Source: Thermoplasmata archaeon (GTDB lineage Archaea; Thermoplasmatota; Thermoplasmata; Lutacidiplasmatales; UBA184). From it: DNA of 5,731 nucleotides. The translations under genes and the position numbers were made by a program. The stretch spans positions 1-5,731 of the forward strand of contig JASHWZ010000202.1 of the NCBI GenBank assembly GCA_030043865.1, in the 5' to 3' direction. The stretch's first letter is position 1; each line of letters begins with the position of its first letter. The notes beneath the pieces are model-generated. The model did no database searches. It worked only from the letters and a program-made list of their open reading frames with translations, and was not told the DNA's origin. Shown in pieces: positions 1 through 4,728 of the stretch.

Positions 1-229
1 CGAACGTGCGGACCAGCTGGGTCTTCGCGAGTCCCGGGACTCCTTCCAGGAGGATGTGGCCTTCGGCGATCAGCGCCGTGGAGAGCGCCCGCACGACGTC
101 CTGGTAGCCAACAATCTGTTGTCCGATCGCGTCGTTGACGCGCCGAAGCATCTCGACCGGGTCGTCGGGCGACCCGCCGGCCCCCGCGGGGGCCGGGGGC
201 GCCGAGGGTGCCTCGGAGTCCGCGCTCAT
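1..229 (-). CDS. MoxR-family AAA+ ATPase, N-terminal part (cut by window edge)
   Basis: The 76 visible residues begin with an Ala/Pro/Gly-rich low-complexity tail (about residues 5-24). The typical MoxR start follows: a helix leading to IGQQIVGYQDVV (35-46), then GHILLEGVPGLAKT (57-70), whose GVPGLAKT is the Walker A (P-loop) that binds ATP. The rest of the ATPase (Walker B, sensors, lid) lies off the left edge. MoxR proteins are cytoplasmic AAA+ chaperone-like ATPases, usually encoded with DUF58, DUF4129 and VWA proteins and linked to maturation of other complexes, often at the envelope. The ATG at 229 overlaps the stop of the upstream membrane-protein gene (ATGA), with GAGGTG just before it, so the two are probably translationally coupled. 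An internal Met27 is a less likely start. The family call is firm; the substrate is unknown. Confidence 0.93.
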   Translation of the reverse strand, partial: MSADSEAPSAPPAPAGAGGSPDDPVEMLRRVNDAIGQQIVGYQDVVRALSTALIAEGHILLEGVPGLAKTQLVRTF

Positions 230-747
230 GGCACCTCGAAGGCATCGAGCGCCGAGATCACCCGCTGGGAAACCACCGCGAACTCCCGGGCGGCGCGCCG
301 CAGCTGCCGTCGCTGGACCCACGTCCAGTGCGCGGCGAGCCAGCCCGGCTGTTCGGCCCAGGCGGCCGTCGTATACGCCTGGTGGAGGTCTCGCACCAGC
401 GTCCGGAGCGTGATGGGCGGCGCGAGGTGCCGGTTCGCTTCGGGGTCGTCGAGCCCGGCCGGGTCCGCGAGCCGGACGTTGAACCGTTGCCGCACCTCGA
501 CCGACAGCACCCGGCCAAGTCCGTCGATCGCGGCCGAGTACCGCTCCTGTTGGAGGTTCGCATAGACGAGGGCGTCCAGTTGGAGGCGCCAGGTCTCCGG
601 GACCGTCCCCGGGAGGAACTGGGGAAGACGCGCCGTGCGGCGCCACGCCCAGTAGCCGATACCGACCGCGAGGGCGATCGTCGCGATCAGCGGGATCCCG
701 TACGTCGGGTCGGTCGCGACCGCGACCAGACTCGAGAGGAGGCTCAT
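226..747 (-). CDS. Single-pass membrane protein of a MoxR operon, function unknown
   Basis: This 173-residue protein has one clear hydrophobic segment at about residues 17-35 (starting GIPLIATIALAVG and ending in aromatic YWAW), followed by Arg-Arg. By the positive-inside rule the large C-terminal part should lie in the cytoplasm. That part is mostly helical in character, with many Trp, Arg and Leu residues and a basic helix near 140-155. I do not recognise a named domain. The frame stays open upstream to 852, but the ATG at 747 is preceded by GGAGGGG at good spacing, and the extra residues would overlap the upstream gene and look non-coding. It lies 25 bases after the DUF4129 gene and overlaps the MoxR gene by four bases. 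A role as membrane anchor or partner for the MoxR ATPase is inference from position only. Confidence 0.85.
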   Translation of the reverse strand: MSLLSSLVAVATDPTYGIPLIATIALAVGIGYWAWRRTARLPQFLPGTVPETWRLQLDALVYANLQQERYSAAIDGLGRVLSVEVRQRFNVRLADPAGLDDPEANRHLAPPITLRTLVRDLHQAYTTAAWAEQPGWLAAHWTWVQRRQLRRAAREFAVVSQRVISALDAFEVP

Positions 748-772
748 CGGATTCCCCTCCGAATGCCGTTCC

Positions 773-1258
773 TCACGACCCACCCCCCGCCGGCCGGGCC
801 GGTGGAGCGCTCGCACTCCGCGGAGCGACGCTGACCCCTGCCCGCGTGGCATCCGCCCCGATCGTCCAGGAGAGGCGTCGCATCGACGGCTCTTGATAGA
901 TCGCCCGTAGCGCCTCCATCAAGCCGTCCGTCGACACGCTCTTCGCGGGTCCGTAGCGGACGGGCTCGAAGTAAGCGTACAAACGGGGCAGGAGCGTGAT
1001 GAGCTGACCCATGTCCCGCCGAAGGAACCGCTCGAAGAGCTCTCGGTGGGTCCACTGCTTGGGGAGCTGGAGTCCGAACGCCCGACGGACGTCGTCCTCA
1101 GCCGAGCGGTAGGCCAGCACGATCGCTTCCGGTCCCCTGCCGGCCCGGATCAGCGCCTCGACCTTCGCGAGAACGGGCGGGGGCGCGACATCGAGCGGTG
1201 CCTTGGTCGCCGACTCGGCCGTTCGCGAGACCGCTGCCCCAGGTCGGGTCGCCGCCAT
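773..1258 (-). CDS. Stand-alone DUF4129-type protein, first gene of the MoxR operon
   Basis: This is a 161-residue protein with no signal peptide or membrane segment. Residues about 30-125 carry the pattern I associate with DUF4129: a helix ending in AYRSAEDDVRRAFG (49-62), then WTHRELFERFL (69-79) with the T-x-x-E core, then LLPRLYAYFEPVRYG (89-103). The ends are low complexity (Ala/Pro/Ser/Gly-rich C-terminus). In many bacteria and archaea DUF4129 forms the cytoplasmic tail of a multi-spanning membrane protein in MoxR operons. Here it stands free, and the membrane segment sits in the next gene. The ATG at 1258 is the only ATG before an in-frame stop upstream. I see no Shine-Dalgarno motif in front of it, so the transcript may be leaderless. 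The family call rests on motif memory, not on a search. Confidence 0.78.
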   Translation of the reverse strand: MAATRPGAAVSRTAESATKAPLDVAPPPVLAKVEALIRAGRGPEAIVLAYRSAEDDVRRAFGLQLPKQWTHRELFERFLRRDMGQLITLLPRLYAYFEPVRYGPAKSVSTDGLMEALRAIYQEPSMRRLSWTIGADATRAGVSVAPRSASAPPARPAGGGS

Positions 1259-1507
1259 GCGGGGTCCGAATCGACCCCCCGTACTTAGCCGACGGGGGCG
1301 GGTCCCCCGGTCCCGGGGGCGAAATCAACGTTTCGGAACTCGCGTTCCGGGGGCCCGAAACGGGACGGAACCGGGGAGCGGCTCCTCGGTTCTTCGGCGA
1401 ACAGGACCATCGGGTTAAAGACCCGGTTCCTCGCAGTCGTACCTCGCGGACCCGACCGTCCCCGGCGAGAAGATGTCCTGCGGCAGAGGTCCCGGCAGCG
1501 CGGGGGG
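1259..1507. promoter_or_regulatory. Divergent intergenic region with several short inverted repeats
   Basis: This 249-base region separates the leftward MoxR operon from the rightward surface-protein operon and must hold both promoters. The best TATA-like element is TTAAAG (1415-1420). It would place a plus-strand start near 1444 and a leader of about 60 bases, and it sits in the loop of the inverted repeat CGGGT-N5-ACCCG (1411-1425). No convincing TATA element is seen for the minus operon. Other perfect short inverted repeats are CCCCCGT-N9-ACGGGGG (1276-1298), CGAAA-N6-TTTCG (1320-1335), GGAAC-N4-GTTCC (1335-1348) and CCCG-AAA-CGGG (1354-1364). Some are expected by chance in GC-rich DNA, but three back to back is suggestive of operator sites. 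Regulatory function is inferred. Confidence 0.55.
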
Positions 1508-2077
1508 GTGTCGTTGAGCGTCCCGGCCCGCCCGTCACGGCCGGGCTCCCGGCGCTGGGCTCTCCTCGTCGTAGGGCTCGCCGCCTTGCTCGCCGTCGGA
1601 GTGGTCTCAGCTGCGTTCGTGGTGCAGTCGACGTCCGGTCGGGCGGGCGGCGTTCAGAGCGGGCTCGCGTTCCTGACGCACTGGCAGCAGACCGGTGTGG
1701 TGTCGAGCACCACGCCGACCCCGGTGCCGGGCGCGCTGAGCACGGTGGTGACCGCGCCGACCCGCTTGGCCGCCGCGTCGGGGTCGTATCGCATGAACGC
1801 CGCGACCGCCGGCCACGAGGCGGTCGAGTGGATCTTCTCCGAGTCGGTCGGCGGTACGGTCAACCAAGAGATCGAGATCCAGTTCGTGGTCGAGTACGCG
1901 GTCGGCGCCGGCACGGATTCGACCTCGGGGTCAGTGTATGTCGAAAGCCAGGCGGCCGCGATCGCCGGATCGCTCACGTTCGACGTTTACTGGGATGCGG
2001 GCGCGGCCCTCGGGATCACGTTCGTTTCGGAGTCCGAGATCAGCCAGGCCTGCTCGGCGGTGGGGACCTGTCCGTGA
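1508..2077 (+). CDS. Secreted or membrane-anchored surface protein, paralogue 1 (C-x5-C-P terminus)
   Basis: This 189-residue protein has a basic N-terminus (RPSRPGSRR, about 8-16), a hydrophobic segment at about 17-39, and a Ser/Thr/Val/Gly-rich domain that looks like extracellular beta structure. It could be cut by signal peptidase I near VVSA/AFVV or stay anchored. Blocks shared with both downstream paralogues are TPTPVPGALS (69-78), MNAATA (96-101), W-I-F (108-110), VYVES (143-147), TFDVYWDAG (157-165) and the final CSAVGTCP (182-189), whose two cysteines could form a disulphide outside the cell. I chose the GTG at 1508. A TTG at 1514, with GGGGGGTG just before it, is a close alternative. 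The stop overlaps the next gene's GTG. I do not recognise a named family; a filament or coat subunit is one possibility. Confidence 0.82.
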   Translation: MSLSVPARPSRPGSRRWALLVVGLAALLAVGVVSAAFVVQSTSGRAGGVQSGLAFLTHWQQTGVVSSTTPTPVPGALSTVVTAPTRLAAASGSYRMNAATAGHEAVEWIFSESVGGTVNQEIEIQFVVEYAVGAGTDSTSGSVYVESQAAAIAGSLTFDVYWDAGAALGITFVSESEISQACSAVGTCP

Positions 2078-2634
2078 GCTTGCGCGCGGCCCCCCAGCGA
2101 CGCCCCGGTCTCCTCCCGATCCTCGTGGCCGTGGTCGTCGCGATCGGCACGGTGGGGATCGCCGCGGCGGTCGGGGCGCAGATCGGGCCCGGTCCGACCG
2201 AGACCGGCCAGGGTGCTTACGTCACGGAGCACGCGCTCGCGTACTGGACGTGGCACGAGACCCTCTTGACGACGATCCCGACTCCGGCGCCCGCCAAGGT
2301 GTCGACGACGATCGGCACGCCGACGGTGCTGCCGCGCGCCGCCACGTCCTATTCGATCAACGCGGCGACCGCCGGTCAGGTCGCCGTCGCCTGGACGTTC
2401 GACGAACTGACCACCGCCCCGCGATCGACCGAGCTCGCGATCACGTTCCTCGACGGGCTCGCGTCGCCCGCGACGTCGATCACCGTCTACGTGGAGTCGG
2501 ACCCCCGCGCGCCGTTCGTTACGACCGCCTTCGTCTTCTACTGGGACGCCGGGACGTTCGCGCCCGGCACGCTCGTGGTCGAGACGATGACCGCGACGGC
2601 CGTCGCGTGCACGGCGATCGGGACGTGTCCTTAG
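2074..2634 (+). CDS. Secreted or membrane-anchored surface protein, paralogue 2 (C-x5-C-P terminus)
   Basis: This is a 186-residue paralogue of its neighbours. The frame is open far upstream (to 1198), but those residues are an Arg/Gly-rich shadow of gene 1. The GTG at 2074 overlaps the gene-1 stop as GTGA, has GGTGGGG about 10 bases upstream, and gives a length matching the paralogues. Features are QRR (8-10), a hydrophobic segment at about 12-36 with possible signal-peptidase cleavage at VGA/QIG, a Pro/Gly/Thr-rich linker, TIPTPAPAKVS (67-77), SINAATA (94-100), W-T-F (107-109), VYVES (138-142), FVFYWDAG (153-160) and CTAIGTCP (179-186). It is the most diverged of the three at the N-terminus. 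Coupling to gene 1 suggests the products are made together in fixed ratio. Function is unknown; extracellular location is inferred. Confidence 0.85.
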   Translation: MSLRAAPQRRPGLLPILVAVVVAIGTVGIAAAVGAQIGPGPTETGQGAYVTEHALAYWTWHETLLTTIPTPAPAKVSTTIGTPTVLPRAATSYSINAATAGQVAVAWTFDELTTAPRSTELAITFLDGLASPATSITVYVESDPRAPFVTTAFVFYWDAGTFAPGTLVVETMTATAVACTAIGTCP

Positions 2635-2670
2635 GATCCGGCTCTCAGACCTCGGACCTCGCCCGAGGAG

Positions 2671-2706
2671 ACATCTTCAATGCGCATCCACGCGCATTGT
2701 CGATGT
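2671..2706. repeat. 36-bp imperfect palindrome abutting a TATA box
   Basis: The left arm is ACATC-TT-CAATGCGC (2671-2685), the spacer is ATCCAC (2686-2691), and the right arm is GCGCATTG-TC-GATGT (2692-2706). Thirteen of 15 positions pair: 8 inner base pairs, two mismatches, then 5 outer base pairs. Its last base is the first T of the TATAAAAT element. The size and position fit an operator for a dimeric regulator that would compete with TBP/TFB at the upstream edge of the promoter. It could equally be an RNA hairpin ending the gene 1-2 transcript, although no U-run follows it directly. The symmetry is directly visible; the role is inferred. Confidence 0.65.
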
Positions 2707-2713
2707 ATAAAAT
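2706..2713 (+). promoter_or_regulatory. TATA box of surface paralogue 3
   Basis: TATAAAAT stands out in GC-rich surroundings and matches the archaeal TBP-binding consensus. Transcription would start near 2735, leaving a leader of about 70 bases that includes the GAGGT ribosome-binding site before the ATG at 2808. The upstream palindrome occupies the BRE position. Confidence 0.72.
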
Positions 2714-2807
2714 GACTCCGCGATTTTTCCTCGGTACGCCTCGCGCCGGAGACGAACGGCAGAATTAACTACCCCTCCCCGCCAGTTTGACGCGAGGTTA
2801 GCCCGAG

Positions 2808-3377
2808 ATGGCTACGAACCAAAAGGAGAAGCGATTCCCGCGAAGGACTGTCTACATCGCCACGGCGTTCACGTTGCTGGCGGTGGTGGCCGGATTCGGA
2901 CTGGCCGCGTCGTTCACGGTCACGAACGGGCCGGGGATCAACGGCGGAGGCAACTACGAGGCCACCAACGCGATCACATTCTGGACCGAGGCGAGCGCGG
3001 GAGTGGCGATCATCCAGACGCCGGTCCCGGCGACGCTCTCGGCAACCATCACCGCCCCGACCGTGCTGGCGGGCGCAGCGACGACCTACTCGGTGAACGC
3101 GGCGACGGCCAACGACGTCGGCCAGTTCTGGAAGTTCACGGAAGCCGGGGGAGCCACGGCGAGCACCGAACTCGAGATCGCCTTCACGGTGTCGACCGGG
3201 ACCGGACCGACCGTGACCACGGTGATCGCCTACGTGGAGACCCAGACGGCACCGCCGGCCGGAGCGACGACGTTCACGATCTTCTACGACCTCGGCTCGC
3301 CCGCGGGCGGGACGATCACGCTCAACAGCGTGTCGGAACTCTCGCAGCAGTGCTCGGCGGTCGGGACCTGCCCGTAG
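2808..3377 (+). CDS. Secreted or membrane-anchored surface protein, paralogue 3 (C-x5-C-P terminus)
   Basis: This is a 189-residue paralogue with a charged start (KEKRFPRR, 6-13), a hydrophobic segment at about 14-35, a plausible signal-peptidase site at LAA/SFT, then a Gly/Asn-rich stretch (TNGPGINGGGN, 39-49). The body is Thr/Ala/Val-rich and beta-like, with TPVPATLS (71-78), SVNAATA (95-101), FWKF (107-110), AYVET (141-145), TFTIFYDLG (155-163) and CSAVGTCP (182-189). Its ending and length are identical to paralogue 1. It has its own promoter and palindrome, so it may be expressed at a different level, perhaps as a major subunit. The SFTVTNG start of the mature protein recalls secreted beta-sandwich filament proteins cut by SipW-type or ordinary signal peptidases, such as TasA and archaeal bundling pili. 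That resemblance is weak and untested. The start is supported by GAGGT at good spacing. Confidence 0.88.
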   Translation: MATNQKEKRFPRRTVYIATAFTLLAVVAGFGLAASFTVTNGPGINGGGNYEATNAITFWTEASAGVAIIQTPVPATLSATITAPTVLAGAATTYSVNAATANDVGQFWKFTEAGGATASTELEIAFTVSTGTGPTVTTVIAYVETQTAPPAGATTFTIFYDLGSPAGGTITLNSVSELSQQCSAVGTCP

Positions 3378-3381
3378 GTCG

Positions 3382-3444
3382 GACGGTCGCGTCGCACGTC
3401 AACCCCTTCCTTCTCCTTCGACCGTCGCTCGAACCGAAATTTTT
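3382..3444 (+). terminator. Probable transcription terminator region after surface paralogue 3
   Basis: An 8-bp inverted repeat, GACGGTCG (3382-3389) with CGACCGTC (3419-3426), encloses a pyrimidine-rich tract (CCCCTTCCTTCTCCTTC). A T5 run follows at 3440-3444. Archaeal termination needs mainly the T-run, so the stem may be incidental. The GAAATTTTT patch could instead act as a TATA-like element about 30 bases before the small reading frame that begins at 3470. Confidence 0.42.
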
Positions 3445-3469
3445 CCCGTGAGCACGGCGCACGACGCGG

Positions 3470-3598
3470 GTGGCCCCTAGGCGGGCGGCCCCGCCTCCCG
3501 CGGACGAGACCTTCTCTCCGTCCGGGTCGGGCGGTGTCGACTCCGGGAAGTCTGTGCGGACGATATACGACCACGGCTCCAACGTGGTCTACAAGTAG
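3470..3598 (+). CDS. Possible 42-residue small protein, unrecognised
   Basis: A GTG-started frame of 42 codons ending in TAG. The first third is Ala/Pro/Arg-rich, and the second half reads DSGKSVRTIYDHGSNVVYK. Codon structure supports it: by hand about 35 of 41 sense codons after the start end in G or C, and the last 19 codons have an A/T-rich second position, the pattern of real genes in this window. A stop lies in frame just upstream (3449-3451), so GTG 3470 is the first possible start. No Shine-Dalgarno motif is seen. The AT-rich patch at 3436-3444 lies about where a TATA box would sit for a leaderless transcript. I do not recognise the product. It may also be non-coding leader of the next gene, since GATATACGA (3562-3570) inside it could be that gene's promoter. 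Confidence 0.35.
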   Translation: MAPRRAAPPPADETFSPSGSGGVDSGKSVRTIYDHGSNVVYK

Positions 3599-3613
3599 GA
3601 GCGGAGGCATCGC

Positions 3614-3627
3614 ACCTCGATCGAGGT
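3614..3627. repeat. 14-bp perfect palindrome overlapping a ribosome-binding site
   Basis: ACCTCGATCGAGGT is fully self-complementary, and its right end (GAGGT) is the likely ribosome-binding site of the small membrane protein starting at 3633. A second inverted pair, ATCGCAC (3609-3615) with GTGCGAT (3633-3639), brackets it and includes the start codon. In RNA either structure could hide the start; as DNA it could be an operator. Confidence 0.5.
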
Positions 3628-3632
3628 TCGCC

Positions 3633-3791
3633 GTGCGATCGAGTACGATGGCCCGACACCGACGTGGGGGCGTCCTCCTGGACGCCGTCCTCGTGCTAGG
3701 GCTGGTCCTCGTCGGAGCGTGGTTGCTCCAATCGGCCGGGATCAGCTTCCACGAGATCCTGCACGGTGCGGCCCGCTTCTTCGGCTACTGA
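3633..3791 (+). CDS. 52-residue single-pass membrane protein
   Basis: The protein has a basic N-terminus (RSSTMARHRRGG), one strongly hydrophobic segment at about 14-34 (LLDAVLVLGLVLVGAWLL), and a short amphipathic, aromatic tail, SFHEILHGAARFFGY. By the positive-inside rule the N-terminus faces the cytoplasm. The GTG at 3633 has GAGGT five bases upstream. The in-frame ATG at 3648 would give 47 residues and has no clear ribosome-binding site. The frame is open further upstream, but those residues are Arg/Ser/Thr-rich and overlap the preceding small frame. TATA-like GATATAC (3562-3568) could drive it with a leader of about 45 bases. It converges on the SnoaL-like gene. No function can be assigned. 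Small tail-helix proteins of this shape can be subunits or regulators of membrane complexes, but that is only a general possibility. Confidence 0.68.
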   Translation: MRSSTMARHRRGGVLLDAVLVLGLVLVGAWLLQSAGISFHEILHGAARFFGY

Positions 3792-3852
3792 TCCGGGTAC
3801 GCCGCCGGTCCCGCGCCGCGGGCGAACGGCGTAGTGTCGCGGGCGCGCGTGC

Positions 3853-4224
3853 CTACGGCGGGGGAAGCGGCGAGAACGAGATCATCTGCGTGAGTCGGCC
3901 GGTGGCACCGAGCAATCCCGCGTCGATCCCCGTCAGCGTCGGCCGCCCATCGCCGAATTCGGTGGTCCAGGCGACCAGGATCCAGCCGTGGTGCTCGGCG
4001 AGCAGGCGACCGGAACAACGAGCCTTCGGGTACTGGCGTCGGAACGCCCCGATCGAGGCGAGCTGGGCCGAGAGCCCCCAGTGCTCCCCGTGCGAACCGA
4101 CGAAGTGCGTCTGTTCGTTGCAGGTCGCTTCGAGCAGCTGCCGGGCCTCGAATTCGTACTCGGCGTTCCACGCTTGGATGAACTTGGCCACGACCTCTTC
4201 CGCCCGGTGGTGGGGTGTCGGCAT
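3853..4224 (-). CDS. SnoaL/NTF2-like fold protein
   Basis: This 123-residue protein has the layout of the NTF2/SnoaL-like superfamily: an N-terminal helix (AEEVVAKFIQAWNAE, 8-22), a second helix, a strand turn FVGSHGEHWGL (41-51), an FRRQYPKAR segment (61-69), then strands LLAEHHGWILVAWTTEF (74-90) and a closing strand with GRLTQMISF (109-117). Length and order fit a single cone-shaped domain. Members act as small-molecule isomerases, cyclases or hydrolases, or simply as binding and dimerisation modules; the substrate cannot be told. No signal peptide is seen, so it should be cytoplasmic. The ATG at 4224 has no Shine-Dalgarno motif and is probably near-leaderless, with a TATA-like element at about the right distance. 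It follows the SRPBCC gene after 54 bases on the same strand. Confidence 0.8.
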   Translation of the reverse strand: MPTPHHRAEEVVAKFIQAWNAEYEFEARQLLEATCNEQTHFVGSHGEHWGLSAQLASIGAFRRQYPKARCSGRLLAEHHGWILVAWTTEFGDGRPTLTGIDAGLLGATGRLTQMISFSPLPPP

Positions 4225-4252
4225 CAGTTCGGCCGATAACGGCAGCCGGCGG

Positions 4253-4261
4253 AGATAGAAA
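4253..4261 (-). promoter_or_regulatory. TATA-like element before the SnoaL-like gene
   Basis: On the minus strand this reads TTTCTATCT and is centred about 33 bases before the ATG at 4224. With the usual archaeal spacing, transcription would begin within several bases of the start codon. A second candidate, TTATC at 4234-4238, is too close. The match to consensus is moderate. Confidence 0.4.
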
Positions 4262-4278
4262 GAGTGTTCCGCGAGGGG

Positions 4279-4728
4279 TCAGCGACGCCGCGTCGCGCGC
4301 GCGAGCGTCCGTACGCCGGGGGCGTCTTCGCGAAACTCGTTCTCGAGGAACTCCAAGGCCAGCTTCCGCAATCGTCGTTCCGGGATCTTTCGCGACGTGA
4401 ACTCCCCGTACGCGTCGACCTGGGTCCGCCGACCCCTCGGGAGGTACACGTAGGTCCACTTCGACCCACCGAGCGGCCCGTCCAGGAGCTCCTGGACGGA
4501 GACGAGGGGAGGGAAGAACGAGATTCGCATCGTCTCGCGCCTCCACTGCGACCCGTACTTCCGTTCGGCCGTGTAGAGCAGGACCGTCGGTTCCTTGAGC
4601 GCGAGTTTGAACTTGCCACCGCGCGTGGTCCGGTGGGCCTTGTCGTGTTCCCCGCCACCAAAGATGTACCTCCAAACGACGTCGATCGGCGCGTCGAAAA
4701 TCGCACCTTCGTCCCGGACGAAGACCAT
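4279..4728 (-). CDS. SRPBCC (START-like) superfamily protein
   Basis: This 149-residue cytoplasmic-type protein opens with the hallmark of the SRPBCC helix-grip fold: a first strand and helix reading GAIFDAPIDVVWRYI (8-22). It continues through alternating strands (KFKLALKEPTVLLYTAERKYG, in two runs at about 39-59; TMRISFFPPL at about 66-75; KWTYVYLP at about 90-97; VDAYGEF at about 103-109) and ends in the expected long C-terminal helix (about 112-135) with a basic tail. The family binds hydrophobic ligands in a deep cavity and includes polyketide cyclases, START lipid carriers and Aha1-like proteins. I see nothing that fixes the ligand. The ATG at 4728 has AAGGAGTGA at ideal spacing. A weak TATA-like GGATTAAG (4799-4806) lies upstream. 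It is followed on the same strand by the SnoaL-like gene, another ligand-cavity fold. Confidence 0.82.
   Translation of the reverse strand: MVFVRDEGAIFDAPIDVVWRYIFGGGEHDKAHRTTRGGKFKLALKEPTVLLYTAERKYGSQWRRETMRISFFPPLVSVQELLDGPLGGSKWTYVYLPRGRRTQVDAYGEFTSRKIPERRLRKLALEFLENEFREDAPGVRTLARATRRR

Larger units (their letters stand above)
2635..2807. other. Intergenic region between surface paralogues 2 and 3
   Basis: The region contains, in order, a hairpin CCTCGG-N7-CCGAGG (2650-2668) just after the gene-2 stop, the large palindrome at 2671-2706, a TATA box (2706-2713), a T5 run at 2724-2728 (GATTTTTCC) that could end transcripts from upstream, an AT-rich patch AGAATTAACT (2761-2770), and GAGGT (2794-2798), which serves as ribosome-binding site for the ATG at 2808 with about 9 bases of spacing. 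No coding frame of note is present. The layout suggests that gene 3 is transcribed independently of genes 1 and 2. Confidence 0.6.

Noticed and set aside
208..834. Plus-strand open frame of 208 residues opposite the MoxR operon
   Set aside because: Antisense to a well-supported operon, with Arg/Pro/Glu-rich shadow composition and no domain.
1508..1650. Class III (prepilin peptidase) signal in the surface paralogues
   Set aside because: None of the three has a Gly/Ala cleavage site directly before an uninterrupted pilin helix as in the 4905-5540 gene. Signal-peptidase I type sites after the hydrophobic segment fit better.
1198..2073. Upstream extension of surface paralogue 2 to a 478-residue protein
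   Set aside because: The extra 292 residues cross the divergent promoter region and gene 1 in another frame and look non-coding. The GTG at 2074 gives a length equal to the paralogues and a standard GTGA overlap.
1938..2768. Plus-strand open frame of 276 residues
   Set aside because: Arg/Asp-rich shadow of paralogues 1 and 2 that runs into the intergenic palindrome and TATA box.
1508..2900. Twin-arginine (Tat) export signals, because all three surface proteins have Arg-Arg before the hydrophobic segment
   Set aside because: Only paralogue 1 (SRRWALL) loosely resembles S-R-R-x-F-L-K, and it lacks the Phe. The others do not fit, so ordinary Sec-type basic n-regions explain the arginines.
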